This document shows positions 27,315 to 35,217 of a DNA stretch of 64,000 bases, one piece after another (position 1 is the stretch's first letter; each line of letters starts with the position of its first letter). Source of the DNA: Aldehydirespirator sp965116965. Its GTDB lineage: Bacteria > Actinomycetota > Acidimicrobiia > Acidimicrobiales > Aldehydirespiratoraceae. The stretch lies in assembly GCA_965116965.1 (NCBI GenBank), contig OZ220743.1, positions 310,001 to 374,000 on the forward strand. Direction: 5' to 3'. The notes beneath the pieces are model-generated. The model did not search any database, was not told the origin of the DNA, and worked only from the letters and a program-made list of their open reading frames with translations. The translations under genes and the position numbers were made by a program.

Positions 27315-27788
27315 TCATCCGAGGGCGGCAAACCGCTCTCGGTCGGCGTCGAGGTCGAGCGGGCGGATGATGGCCTCGTGCTCCTCGTCCCCCCAGTACT
27401 GCGAGGGCACCAGCCACATCACCTCGAATTCCAAGCCGTCGGGGTCCTTGGCGTAGAGGCTCTTGTTGGGGCCATGGTCGCTCTGGCCCACCAGGGCGTC
27501 GGCCGCGATCAGCCGCTCACGCATCTCGACCAGCTCGTCGAGGCTGCCGACCTCCCAGGCGATGTGGTACAGGCCGACGGTGCTCTGGCCGGCCTGGGAG
27601 GCGCCCGCACCCTCGCCTATCGAGAAGAACACGATGTCGTGGTGGTTCTCCGAGAGCGGCGCCCGCATGAAGACGTAGGCGCCGGGCCCGTCGATCACGG
27701 TCGTGAAGCCGAGCACGTCGGCGTAGAACCTCTGGTGGCGGCGGGCATCGCGCACGTAGAGAACCGCGTGGTTCATTCCGGAGATCAT
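27315..27788 (-). CDS. VOC-family (glyoxalase/extradiol dioxygenase-like) protein
   Basis: 157 residues with two beta-alpha-beta-beta-beta modules. Likely metal ligands are His7 (MNHAVLYVRD), a His in GLYHIAWEV and a Glu in LEFEVMWL, the layout of extradiol ring-cleavage or lyase members. LYAKDPDGLEFEV is the family signature. Substrate unknown; the neighbouring cupin suggests a small oxidative route. Confidence 0.85.
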   Translation of the reverse strand: MISGMNHAVLYVRDARRHQRFYADVLGFTTVIDGPGAYVFMRAPLSENHHDIVFFSIGEGAGASQAGQSTVGLYHIAWEVGSLDELVEMRERLIAADALVGQSDHGPNKSLYAKDPDGLEFEVMWLVPSQYWGDEEHEAIIRPLDLDADRERFAALG

Positions 27789-27818
27789 CGCTTCGACGAT
27801 ACGTCCGGACTGCAGCCG

Positions 27819-28412
27819 TCAGCCAATGTGGCGGGCCGGGCACCAATTGAACTCGGAAAGGACCATCCCGTGACCCACCGGGCCGAAGGCAGTGACCGAC
27901 GCCAGGCTCACCCGCAGACGCATGATCATCTCCGGGGTGCCATCCAGCAACCATGCCACCGCCGACTTGATCGGAGTGGCATGGGTCACCACCACGATGT
28001 TGCTGGTGGCGGCCTCCTCCGCGATCTCGGCCACTGCCTCGCCCACCCGCTCATGCAGGCAGGCCATCGACTCGCCGCCGGGCGGCACGTAGGAGACGTC
28101 GGAGGCCCAAGCCGCTCCGAGCTCTGCCATGACTTCGCCGATGCGGCGGGCGTCGTAGGTGCCGAAGTCGATCTCCATCCACCGGTCGTCGATCGTGGTG
28201 GGGAAGTCGCCGAGCCCCGCGGCCCGAGCCGTCTGCCGGGTCCGGCGACGCGACGACGTCACCACCCGATCCACCTGCCAACGCTGGAGAAGGGCCTTCC
28301 CGACCACCGCCGACTGCTCGAAGCCGACCTCGTCGAGGGGCGAATCGAACTGGCCCTGGAGCCGGGCCTGGGCGTTGTTGGGCGTGCGGCCGTGCCGCAG
28401 GAGGATCAGAAT
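27819..28412 (-). CDS. Histidine phosphatase (phosphoglycerate mutase-like)
   Basis: Catalytic RHG in LILLRHGRTPNN, second Arg in SSRRRTRQTA, Glu in WMEIDFGTYD and the second His in VVVTHATPIKSA. The N-terminal start is uncertain. The domain begins at about 28412, but no ATG, GTG or TTG lies nearby in frame. The nearest ATG (28604) would add a 60-residue Pro/Arg-rich extension over the region shared with the divergent regulator. Either a rare start codon or a longer protein is possible. Function may be dephosphorylation of a metabolite or nucleotide. Confidence 0.78.
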   Translation of the reverse strand: MLILLRHGRTPNNAQARLQGQFDSPLDEVGFEQSAVVGKALLQRWQVDRVVTSSRRRTRQTARAAGLGDFPTTIDDRWMEIDFGTYDARRIGEVMAELGAAWASDVSYVPPGGESMACLHERVGEAVAEIAEEAATSNIVVVTHATPIKSAVAWLLDGTPEMIMRLRVSLASVTAFGPVGHGMVLSEFNWCPARHIG

Positions 28413-28666
28413 GCCCCGATGGTAGACGGAGCACCCGCCGGCCCGCCGTGGCGCGGGCCCGCAGCGAACGCTGTCAACCGCGTCTGGTGGTGGACGCCTG
28501 GGGGCGACGGTTGCCCGCCGTGCAACGGTGCAACCGGCGTGCGTGAGGCGCGAAGTCGTTGGGGCCGCGGTGGGCGGTGCGGTGCTCGTCCCACACGGCG
28601 ACATCGCTCGACCTCCAGCTGCGGCTGAAGTACCCTTCGAACCCCGACGTCTGGCATCATTCCGGT

Positions 28667-29347
28667 ATGGCACTCGCGGATGCCACTCAACCCGGTCCCG
28701 ACGGCGACCGCGTCGATCCGGAACTCACCGACGCGCCGGGCTCCTCGGTCTCCACCGAGGAGTTGTGTCGTGTGGTGGGGAGCCGGGTCCGAGAGTTCCG
28801 CCGGTCGCTGAACATGACGATGTCGGAGTTCGCGGCCGGCGCCGAGATCTCCCTGGGGATGCTCTCCAAGATCGAGCACGGCCAGAGCGCACCGAGCCTG
28901 TCGACCCTCGTGCGGCTGGCGGCCACCGCCCGCGTACCGGTCACCGCCCTGTTCCGGGGCCTGGACGAGGAGCACGACCTGGTCATCGTGAAGGCGGGCG
29001 AGGGTCACGAGATCCATCACCAGGGAGGCGGACCGGGGCGGCTCTACCAGGATCTCGGCGCTCTGCGCGGCCCCAACCGGGTGATCGAGCCGATGATCAC
29101 CACCATCACCGAGCCGGGCGGCGTGTTCCCCCTCTACCAGCATCCCGGGGTGGAGTTCATCCACGTGCTGGAGGGATCGATCGACTACGGCTACGGCGGG
29201 CAGGCCTACCGCCTCGATGCGGGCGACACCATGCAGATCCACGGCGAGGTGGCCCACGGCCCGGTCGAGCTCGTCAAGGTGCCGATACGTTTCATCTCCA
29301 TCAAGGTGTACCCGGCCGGCGAGCCCGGGACCGTCGCGGGAGGATGA
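28667..29347 (+). CDS. XRE-family regulator with C-terminal cupin sensor
   Basis: About 226 residues from ATG 28667. The helix-turn-helix spans about 35-90 (REFRRSLNMTMSEFAAGAEISLGMLSKIEHG split by the usual turn). The C-terminal cupin (about 130-220) includes QHPGVEFIHVLEGSIDYGY. Relatives regulate amine and amino-acid catabolism genes. It leads a run ending in amt, four bases before the next small gene, so it may control that locus or the divergent phosphatase/VOC/cupin genes. Confidence 0.88.
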   Translation: MALADATQPGPDGDRVDPELTDAPGSSVSTEELCRVVGSRVREFRRSLNMTMSEFAAGAEISLGMLSKIEHGQSAPSLSTLVRLAATARVPVTALFRGLDEEHDLVIVKAGEGHEIHHQGGGPGRLYQDLGALRGPNRVIEPMITTITEPGGVFPLYQHPGVEFIHVLEGSIDYGYGGQAYRLDAGDTMQIHGEVAHGPVELVKVPIRFISIKVYPAGEPGTVAGG

Positions 29348-29351
29348 GTCC

Positions 29352-29582
29352 ATGGGCCTGCTGATTGTCGTGGACTGGGTGAGTGAAGGCGGAAGCGAAG
29401 CGAGCCAGAGTGTGGTGCTTTGGATCCTGTTGGCTGCCGCGGTGGGGCTCACGGTCTGGGAATGCCGGGAACGCGGCTACCGGGTCCACGTGATGCTCTG
29501 GTGGGTTAGTGTCGTGGCCATCACGCACGTGCTGGGGTACATAGTTCTGCGCTTCTTGGTGCGACCGCCCGACAAGGCCTGA
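29352..29582 (+). CDS. Small two-helix membrane protein, unknown
   Basis: 76 residues with two hydrophobic segments (about 21-37 and 46-67) joined by a short charged loop (WECRERGYR). It starts four bases after the XRE-cupin gene, so it is almost certainly cotranscribed. No family recognised. One of several small membrane proteins clustered around the ammonium transporter. Confidence 0.6.
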   Translation: MGLLIVVDWVSEGGSEASQSVVLWILLAAAVGLTVWECRERGYRVHVMLWWVSVVAITHVLGYIVLRFLVRPPDKA

Positions 29583-29608
29583 CCCCCCTCCCCCCCAACG
29601 CCAGGACC

Positions 29609-30013
29609 GTGACGATGACCGACCCGACACCCGAGGAGAGGCCCGCAAGTCTGCTGGGCCGAATCAAGGCTATGCAGGGACGCACCAAGTTGCTGATCGC
29701 GGTTGGACTGGCGCTGGTGCTCATCTCCGTGTTCGCCCCACAAAGCTGCGGGGGCAGAGATGTTGAGGAGGACGAGGCCATCGCAACGGCCAGCGCTGCC
29801 CTGGCCGCCGCACCCGGCGCCTTCGCCCCGGAGGAGACCGAGGCCAGGCTGCTGCGTCAGGGCTTCCCGGCCAAATTGATGTGGGTGGTGGTCTTCACCG
29901 TGGACGATCCCGAGGGCGGCCCCGAGGATTTCCTGCACAAGGCCGACATCTGGGTCAACGCCAGCACCGGAGAGCTCGAGCAAGTCATCGTCCACGGGCC
30001 GGCCGAGGAGTAG
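29609..30013 (+). CDS. Single-pass membrane protein with small extracytoplasmic domain
   Basis: 134 residues from GTG 29609 (an ATG two codons on is also possible). A polar N-terminus, one membrane helix (about 28-46) and a soluble part of about 85 residues whose end (KADIWVNASTGELEQVIVHG) looks like a PepSY-like strand-helix unit. A Cys (SCGG) follows the helix directly. Unknown function. Precedes amt by about 135 bases. Confidence 0.6.
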   Translation: MTMTDPTPEERPASLLGRIKAMQGRTKLLIAVGLALVLISVFAPQSCGGRDVEEDEAIATASAALAAAPGAFAPEETEARLLRQGFPAKLMWVVVFTVDDPEGGPEDFLHKADIWVNASTGELEQVIVHGPAEE

Positions 30014-30038
30014 AGGCCGGGTCGCGAATTCTGGGAAA

Positions 30039-30059
30039 GGTTCGTGAACCCTTGGAAAG
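30039..30059. promoter_or_regulatory. Palindromic site upstream of amt
   Basis: AAGGTTCGTGAACCCTT contains a GGTTC-GT-GAACC dyad about 100 bases before the amt start. The same stretch includes GTGAA-6-GAAAG (30044-30059), which partly resembles a half of the actinobacterial GlnR consensus as I remember it. A TATTGT hexamer at 30091 could be the -10 box; no good -35 is seen, which would fit activator dependence. Tentative. Confidence 0.35.
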
Positions 30060-30149
30060 CGCCCAATAGAAACGACGGCACGGCTTGTGCTATTGTCGGC
30101 GGGTCCGGCCGACCGGTCGGAGCGGACAAGAAGAATTGGGGGTGAGTCA

Positions 30150-31535
30150 ATGGACACGTCTGTTGTGTTCACCGAGGCTTACTACTTCTTCACCGTCGCC
30201 ATCATGTGGCTCTTGCACGTGGGGTTCATGACGTACGAGGCCGGCGTCAGCCGACGCAAGAACGTCATGTCGACGGCGATGAAGAACATCATGACGATCG
30301 CCGTGGTGACACCGACGTTCTACTACTTCGGCTGGTACGTGTACTTCTGCATGCAGGAGGGCCTCAAGTTCACCGTCTCGGCAGACGGTGCAGGCGGTGC
30401 CGCCGCAGGGGACTACTACTGCGGCGACGGCTTTGGCCTTCCCTGGGACGGCTCGATGGGACCGAACCTGGGTGACAACATCAGCGGGGTCTTCTGGGCG
30501 GCCTTCGTGCTGTTCTCCTGGACGACGGGATCGATCATGTCGGGCTCGGTGATCGAGCGCATTCGCATCTCGGCCTACCTGTGGCTGACCGCCCTCATGG
30601 GCGGAATCGTCTGGGTCGTCGCCGCGGCCTGGGGATGGAGCTACGGAGGCTGGCTGAGCGTGCACTTCGGCTACCACGACTTCGCGGCTTCGATGGTGGT
30701 CCACGGTGTGGCCGGCATCTTCGCCCTGGGAGTGCTGTACAACCTCGGTCCACGGATCGGGAGGTACGACAGCAACGGCGGCACGAGAGCGTTCAAGCCC
30801 CACAACCTGCACCTCACGCTGATGGGGCTGATGATCATCTTCACCGCGTTCTACGCCTTCTACGCGGCGTGCCTGGCCATCACGGCCGACACCACTCCGG
30901 GCTGGGCCAACATCTACTTCAACCCGGCCACGCTGTCGGCCATCACCTTCACCATCACGATGGGCTTCGCGGGCGGTTTCGCCGGCGGCTACATCTTCTC
31001 CAAGGGTGATCCGTTCTGGACCATCTCCGGAGGCCTGGCCGGCGTGGTGGCGGTATCGGCGGGCGCCGACATCTACAGCCCCAACCTGACGCTGCTCCTG
31101 GCCTTCTTCTCGGCCGGAGCCTGCTACCACATCGGTGGCTGGCTGGAGTCCAAGGCCCGTGTTGACGATGCCGTCGGCGCGGTGTCTGTTCACGGCTTCA
31201 TGGGAATGTGGGGCGCGTTGGCCGTTGGCATTTTCGCCAGCGGGTACCCGACAGGAGCGGCCGGCGTAGAGACCTCGTTCCTCGGCCAGTTGGTAGGGGT
31301 GACAGCGATATTCGCGTTGTCCTTCGTCACCGGCTACGTGGCATCGTGGATACTCAAGAAGCTGAACCTGCTGAGGGTCCCGCCCGAAGTGGAGGTGGAA
31401 GGCCTCGACGTGGCCGAGTTCGAGACGGACTTCTATCCGGAGTTCGGCCGGGCCGACGAGCCCATCATCCATGCCGACGGCTCGACGGAATCCGCCGCAG
31501 CCACGCTCAGGGCGGACCTGGTCGCCAACCGGTAA
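30150..31535 (+). CDS. amt: Ammonium transporter (Amt/MEP/Rh family)
   Basis: 461 residues with 11 likely membrane helices. The pore residues are recognisable: Asp in HDFAASMVVHG with the first pore His, and the second in SVHGFMGMWGALAVG. The N-terminus MDTSVVFTEAYYFF lacks an obvious signal peptide. GGGGGTGAG precedes the ATG. No PII gene (glnK) follows. Instead three very short membrane-protein genes come in close order, then a strong hairpin. Imports ammonium, or could move methylammonium, which would suit the methylamine genes downstream. Confidence 0.95.
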   Translation: MDTSVVFTEAYYFFTVAIMWLLHVGFMTYEAGVSRRKNVMSTAMKNIMTIAVVTPTFYYFGWYVYFCMQEGLKFTVSADGAGGAAAGDYYCGDGFGLPWDGSMGPNLGDNISGVFWAAFVLFSWTTGSIMSGSVIERIRISAYLWLTALMGGIVWVVAAAWGWSYGGWLSVHFGYHDFAASMVVHGVAGIFALGVLYNLGPRIGRYDSNGGTRAFKPHNLHLTLMGLMIIFTAFYAFYAACLAITADTTPGWANIYFNPATLSAITFTITMGFAGGFAGGYIFSKGDPFWTISGGLAGVVAVSAGADIYSPNLTLLLAFFSAGACYHIGGWLESKARVDDAVGAVSVHGFMGMWGALAVGIFASGYPTGAAGVETSFLGQLVGVTAIFALSFVTGYVASWILKKLNLLRVPPEVEVEGLDVAEFETDFYPEFGRADEPIIHADGSTESAAATLRADLVANR

Positions 31536-31538
31536 TCG

Positions 31539-31667
31539 GTGTCCGCCTCATGGCTGCAGTTCATTGGCGCCATGGCCCTCATGTACCTGCTGGTCGCGGC
31601 CGCCGGGTACTGGGGTAAGCGCAAGCGAGCGCAGTTGGAGACCACGGACCACCGAAACGACCCCTGA
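31539..31667 (+). CDS. 42-residue single-helix membrane protein behind amt
   Basis: GTG start three bases after the amt stop, TGA at 31665-31667. The product is a single membrane helix (SWLQFIGAMALMYLLVAAA) followed by a basic stretch (WGKRKR) and a short polar tail, so the tail should face the cytoplasm. Position and coupling suggest a small subunit of the transporter. Too short for family assignment. Confidence 0.6.
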   Translation: MSASWLQFIGAMALMYLLVAAAGYWGKRKRAQLETTDHRNDP

Positions 31668-31694
31668 CAATCGTTCAGGACTAAGGAGAACTGA

Positions 31695-31961
31695 ATGAAC
31701 ACTTTCCCCTACGACAGTTGGGCAGATGCCCTCGCTGCTGTCGAGAATCCCGAGACGGGTGAACGTCTGTGCGAAGCGTTCTATAACGCGTGCCCCGGCT
31801 ACTTCACATGGGGTCCGGGCGGTAACACCGCCTCGATCGTGCTTGCCGTCCTCGGGATCGCGGTCTCTGTGATCGCGGCACTGCTCGTAACCGTTCGCGA
31901 GGACAAGCTGCTCAACCACGCAGCCGACCGGCTCGCCGACAAGTACAGCTCGGAGGACTGA
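31695..31961 (+). CDS. 88-residue membrane protein of the amt operon
   Basis: Good ribosome site (AAGGAGAA) seven bases before the ATG. The N-terminal about 45 residues are polar with two Cys (ERLCEAF, YNACPGYF) and look extracytoplasmic. One membrane helix follows (about 46-66, ASIVLAVLGIAVSVIAALLV) and then a charged C-terminus (REDKLLNHAADRLADKY). Single-pass topology. No family recognised; likely an accessory factor of Amt. Confidence 0.68.
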   Translation: MNTFPYDSWADALAAVENPETGERLCEAFYNACPGYFTWGPGGNTASIVLAVLGIAVSVIAALLVTVREDKLLNHAADRLADKYSSED

Positions 31962-31962
31962 C

Positions 31963-32088
31963 ATGGCTCGTCGCAAGCAAATCGAGTTCCAGGGCAAGCA
32001 GGGACACGACAAGGGCATCGAGAAGGCGTTCATCGTCTTCACGATCGCCTGCATCGTCTTCACGATCATCGCCATCCAGGCTTTCTGA
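31963..32088 (+). CDS. 41-residue membrane protein of the amt operon
   Basis: Starts one base after the preceding stop with GGAGG eight bases ahead. A basic N-terminus (MARRKQIEFQGKQGHDKG) leads into a single helix (FIVFTIACIVFTIIAIQAF) that ends the protein. The inside-positive rule places the N-terminus in the cytoplasm. Third of three tiny membrane proteins behind amt; a hairpin follows within 25 bases. Confidence 0.62.
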   Translation: MARRKQIEFQGKQGHDKGIEKAFIVFTIACIVFTIIAIQAF

Positions 32089-32110
32089 CACCTGACTCAC
32101 CCCATTCAAG

Positions 32111-32153
32111 GAGGCTGGCGCCGCGCCGCACTGAGCGGTGCGGCGCCAGCCTC
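32111..32153. terminator. Strong GC-rich hairpin after the amt operon
   Basis: Arms GAGGCTGGCGCCGC and GCGGCGCCAGCCTC pair perfectly over 14 bases around a 15-base loop that could itself pair further. There is no T-run after it, as is common in high-GC actinobacteria. It separates the amt operon from the tdm operon. Confidence 0.75.
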
Positions 32154-32179
32154 TGCACCCGGGCCTCTAGCCTGACGCC

Positions 32180-32590
32180 GTGAGGATCCCTCGTAAGCGG
32201 ATCGCGCAGGCTTGTGCGGTCGTTGCGGCCGCGGCGATGTTCTTACCGTGGCACACGACTGCGACAGCGAGCGGCACGGAGTCGGTGCAGGGGATCGCTG
32301 TCAATGACGGCCAGCTGGTCCTTGTCGTGAGCCTGATCAGCGCAGTGCTCATTCAATTGGGTTGGCGACCGGCCTGGATAGGTACCGGTCTTGCAGGTGC
32401 CATCATGGTCCGGCGAATGCTTGAGGGCGAAACCGACGCGGCATCGGGTCTGTGGATCGCGACCACAGCCTGCGTCGTGGCCGTCATCCTGCTGGTGTGG
32501 GATCTGTTTGCTGGCATCTCCGCAGCCAGCGGCGACGACAGGCCCCCGGGGCGTGGACTCTCAGGCCCTTTGGGCAGACGGCGACGATGA
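32180..32590 (+). CDS. Small polytopic membrane protein upstream of tdm
   Basis: 136 residues with four likely membrane segments (about 8-22, 43-60, 65-77, 92-110) and a Pro/Arg-rich tail. GTG start just beyond the hairpin; the stop is four bases before tdm, so the two are cotranscribed. Unrecognised family. Could be a permease-like helper or an unrelated membrane protein. Confidence 0.62.
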   Translation: MRIPRKRIAQACAVVAAAAMFLPWHTTATASGTESVQGIAVNDGQLVLVVSLISAVLIQLGWRPAWIGTGLAGAIMVRRMLEGETDAASGLWIATTACVVAVILLVWDLFAGISAASGDDRPPGRGLSGPLGRRRR

Positions 32591-32594
32591 CACT

Positions 32595-34994
32595 ATGACC
32601 ACGACTATGCCGGACCAGCCGACAGTCCTGGTGCCGGGGCTGTTGATGCTCGGACCGGGGGTCGAGCGCTACCGGGTGACCGGAGGAGGCGCCACCGTGC
32701 TGGCGCTGGACGCGGGTGACGAGCTGGAGATCGTCGATCCCGAGGGACGCCAGCCTTGCGAGCTGGTCGCATTCGACGCCGACGGCCGATCCGATCCCAG
32801 CCTGCTCGGCCTCGCCGGCGCTCCGGGGAGTAGCAACGGGCATCGGGTCGGGTCCACCGACCAGCCGGCCGCGGTCGGCATCCTCTCCGCGGAGCTTCAG
32901 GACGCCCGCCGGGTGCGGGTCGGGCTCGAACGCATCGGCGTGGACCTGGCCGCGCTAGGGGCTGCGACTCCGTTGAGAGTTCTGGGCGACGACACCGCGC
33001 CCGGCGCCCGGACCAGGGTGGTGGCCCATACCGGCATCGCCTGCGTGATCGTCGCGCCGGGCGGACCGATGCCGGCCCACGGCGGCTCTCCCCCCACCGA
33101 CCTAATCGTCTACGTGCACCGCCGGGATGAGACCCGCTCCTCCACCGAGCCTCTGCTGCCCGCGCCGCTGGCCGATCCCAGCCAGGACTTCATCGTCAAG
33201 CACAGCACCGCCAGGGCGTACGAGGTCGCCAAGGGCGACTGGTTCCAGGTCGTCGATGTGGAGGGCCGGCAGTGCTCCGACTTCCAGTGCTTCGCAGCCG
33301 CCGATCTCGACGCCGGGCTCGACGTGAGCCTCGACGCCACGATCACTCGCTCCCTCATGGGAGCTACCTGTCCGGCGCCCGGCCTCTACTCCAAGTTCTT
33401 CAACGCCAGGATGCAGCCGCTGGTCGAGGTGATCCAGGACACCGTGGGCCGCCATGACACCTTCAACACCGCCTGCAACGCCCGCTACTACGAGGAGCTG
33501 GGCTACCCGGGCCACGTCAACTGCACCGACAACATCAACACCGTCCTCGACCCCTACGGCGTGGCCCGCCGCCGAGGCTGGGAGGCCATCAACTTCTTCT
33601 ACAACACCAACCTCGACGACCACAACCAGATCTACCTCGACGAGCCGTGGTCCCGTCCCGGCGACTACGTCCTGCTGCGGGCTCTGGAGGACCTGGTGTG
33701 CGTGTCCACCTCGTGCCCCGACGACATCGACGCGGCCAACGCCTGGAACCCCACCGACATCGCGGTGCGGGTCTACCCCTCTGCCAACCGGTTCAAGAAA
33801 GCGACAGCGATCCGCATGACTGCAGACTCCGAGGCACAGCTGACGAAGGAGACTGGGTTCCATCCCCGCACCTCGGCCCTCACCCGTAGCTTCAGCGAGT
33901 ACTGCGGCTACTGGCTGGCCGATTCCTACACGGCCCACGGTCCCATCGCCGAGTACTGGGCCTGCCGGCAGGCCGCGGCGGCCATCGACCTCTCCCCGCT
34001 GCGCAAGTACGAGGTCACCGGCCCCGACGCCGAGCTGCTGATGCAGACCTGCGTCACCCGCAACGTCCGCAAACTCGCCGACGGCCAGGTGTCGTACACG
34101 GCCATGTGCCACCACACCGGCGGCATGATCGACGACGGCACCGTGTTCCGGCTCGGGCGCGAGAACTTCCGCTGGATCGGCGGGCAGCTCGGGTACAGCG
34201 GCGTCTGGCTGCGGGAGCAGGCCCAGCGCCTGGGGCTGCAGGCATGGGTGCGCAGCTCCACCGAGCAGCTCCACAACCTCCAGGTCCAGGGGCCCAACAG
34301 CCGCAGCATTCTGGAGCAGGTGATCTGGACCCGGCCCGACCAGCCGACGATCACCGAGCTGGAATGGTTCCGGTTCACCATCGCCCGGATCGGCGACCAC
34401 GACGGGATCCCGCTGGTGGCGTCCCGCACCGGCTACACCGGCGAGCTCGGCTACGAGGTGTTCTGCCACCGGACGGACGCACCCGCGGTGTGGGACGCCA
34501 TCTTCGAGGCCGGCGCGGAGCACGGCCTGGTGCCCATGGGCCTGTCCGCGCTCGACGTCCTGCGCATCGAGGCCGGCCTCATCTTCGCCGGTTACGAGTT
34601 CTGCGACCAGACCGACCCCTACGAGGCCGGTATCGGCTTCACCGTGCCGCTCAAGACCAAGGAGGACGACTTCATCGGCCGCGACGCCCTCCTGCGGCGC
34701 CGTGACAACCCGCAGCGGCGGCTGGTGGGCCTGGAGGTGGACGGAGGCGAGCCCGCCGCCCACGGCGACGGCGTGTACGCCGGCCGCAACCAGGTGGGCG
34801 TCGTCACCAGCGGCGCCATCTCCCCCACACTGCGAAAGAACGTCGCCCTGTGCCGCATGGCGGTGGAGCATGCCGAGATCGGCACGGCCGTGGAGGTCGG
34901 CAAGCTCGACGGCCACGAGAAGCGGATCGCGGCCGAGGTCGTGCGATACCCGTTCTACGACCCCGACAAGACCCGCGTCCGCGGCCTTTCCTGA
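32595..34994 (+). CDS. tdm: Trimethylamine N-oxide demethylase (DUF1989-GcvT fusion)
   Basis: About 799 residues from ATG 32595. The N-terminal half (about 1-390) carries a degenerate and then a clear DUF1989 region (AKGDWFQVVDVEGRQCSDFQCF, GLYSKFFNARMQPLVEVIQDT, CNARYYEELGYPGHVNCTDN), rich in Cys that could hold the zinc known from this enzyme. The C-terminal half (about 420-799) is an aminomethyltransferase (GcvT) domain with SRTGYTGELGYEVF and the folate-binding fold. As I recall, this fusion is the architecture of Tdm, which splits TMAO into dimethylamine and formaldehyde, with the folate domain able to capture the C1 unit. The tmm gene 1.3 kb on supports this. A dimethylglycine or sarcosine demethylating homologue is the main alternative. 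Confidence 0.85.
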   Translation: MTTTMPDQPTVLVPGLLMLGPGVERYRVTGGGATVLALDAGDELEIVDPEGRQPCELVAFDADGRSDPSLLGLAGAPGSSNGHRVGSTDQPAAVGILSAELQDARRVRVGLERIGVDLAALGAATPLRVLGDDTAPGARTRVVAHTGIACVIVAPGGPMPAHGGSPPTDLIVYVHRRDETRSSTEPLLPAPLADPSQDFIVKHSTARAYEVAKGDWFQVVDVEGRQCSDFQCFAAADLDAGLDVSLDATITRSLMGATCPAPGLYSKFFNARMQPLVEVIQDTVGRHDTFNTACNARYYEELGYPGHVNCTDNINTVLDPYGVARRRGWEAINFFYNTNLDDHNQIYLDEPWSRPGDYVLLRALEDLVCVSTSCPDDIDAANAWNPTDIAVRVYPSANRFKKATAIRMTADSEAQLTKETGFHPRTSALTRSFSEYCGYWLADSYTAHGPIAEYWACRQAAAAIDLSPLRKYEVTGPDAELLMQTCVTRNVRKLADGQVSYTAMCHHTGGMIDDGTVFRLGRENFRWIGGQLGYSGVWLREQAQRLGLQAWVRSSTEQLHNLQVQGPNSRSILEQVIWTRPDQPTITELEWFRFTIARIGDHDGIPLVASRTGYTGELGYEVFCHRTDAPAVWDAIFEAGAEHGLVPMGLSALDVLRIEAGLIFAGYEFCDQTDPYEAGIGFTVPLKTKEDDFIGRDALLRRRDNPQRRLVGLEVDGGEPAAHGDGVYAGRNQVGVVTSGAISPTLRKNVALCRMAVEHAEIGTAVEVGKLDGHEKRIAAEVVRYPFYDPDKTRVRGLS

Positions 34995-35055
34995 CCTTTC
35001 GGGCCCCTCGCGTTGCTCCGCTAGTGTCCTGAGTCTTCTGGCCGCGATTTTGTGA

Positions 35056-35176
35056 ACCTTCCTTGGGCGCGGTCAGACCGGCGATGCGGCCCACTACCGG
35101 CTTGTGCATGTGGTCGCGGGCGTACTGGGCGGCCTGGGGATGCGCCCCCGCCGACGTCGAGGAAGTTGGCCGGCAA
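35056..35176 (-). pseudogene. Fossil of a succinyl/malyl-CoA ligase (sucC-sucD type)
   Basis: On the minus strand one frame reads LPANFLDVGGGASP (35176-35135), a hallmark of the ADP-forming CoA-ligase beta subunit. It runs directly into another frame reading AAQYARDHMHKPVVGRIAG then LTAPK (35136-35056), a hallmark of the alpha subunit. Nothing more of either gene is left. The remnant lies just downstream of the CitE-like gene on the same strand, where malate thiokinase genes (mtkA, mtkB) would be expected beside a malyl-CoA lyase. Internal deletion of a sucCD or mtkAB pair explains it. Confidence 0.6.
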
Positions 35177-35217
35177 CCACGAGCGCGAATGTTTGTTGAC
35201 AGCCCGCGACTAGAAGG

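Noticed and set aside
32391..32594. Upstream start for tdm
   Set aside because: The extra codons overlap the small membrane-protein gene; ATG 32595 is the better start by spacing and family alignment.
33102..34916. 604-codon open frame antisense to tdm
   Set aside because: Same reason: it is the antisense shadow of the DUF1989-GcvT gene, with low-complexity Val/Gly/His-rich translation.
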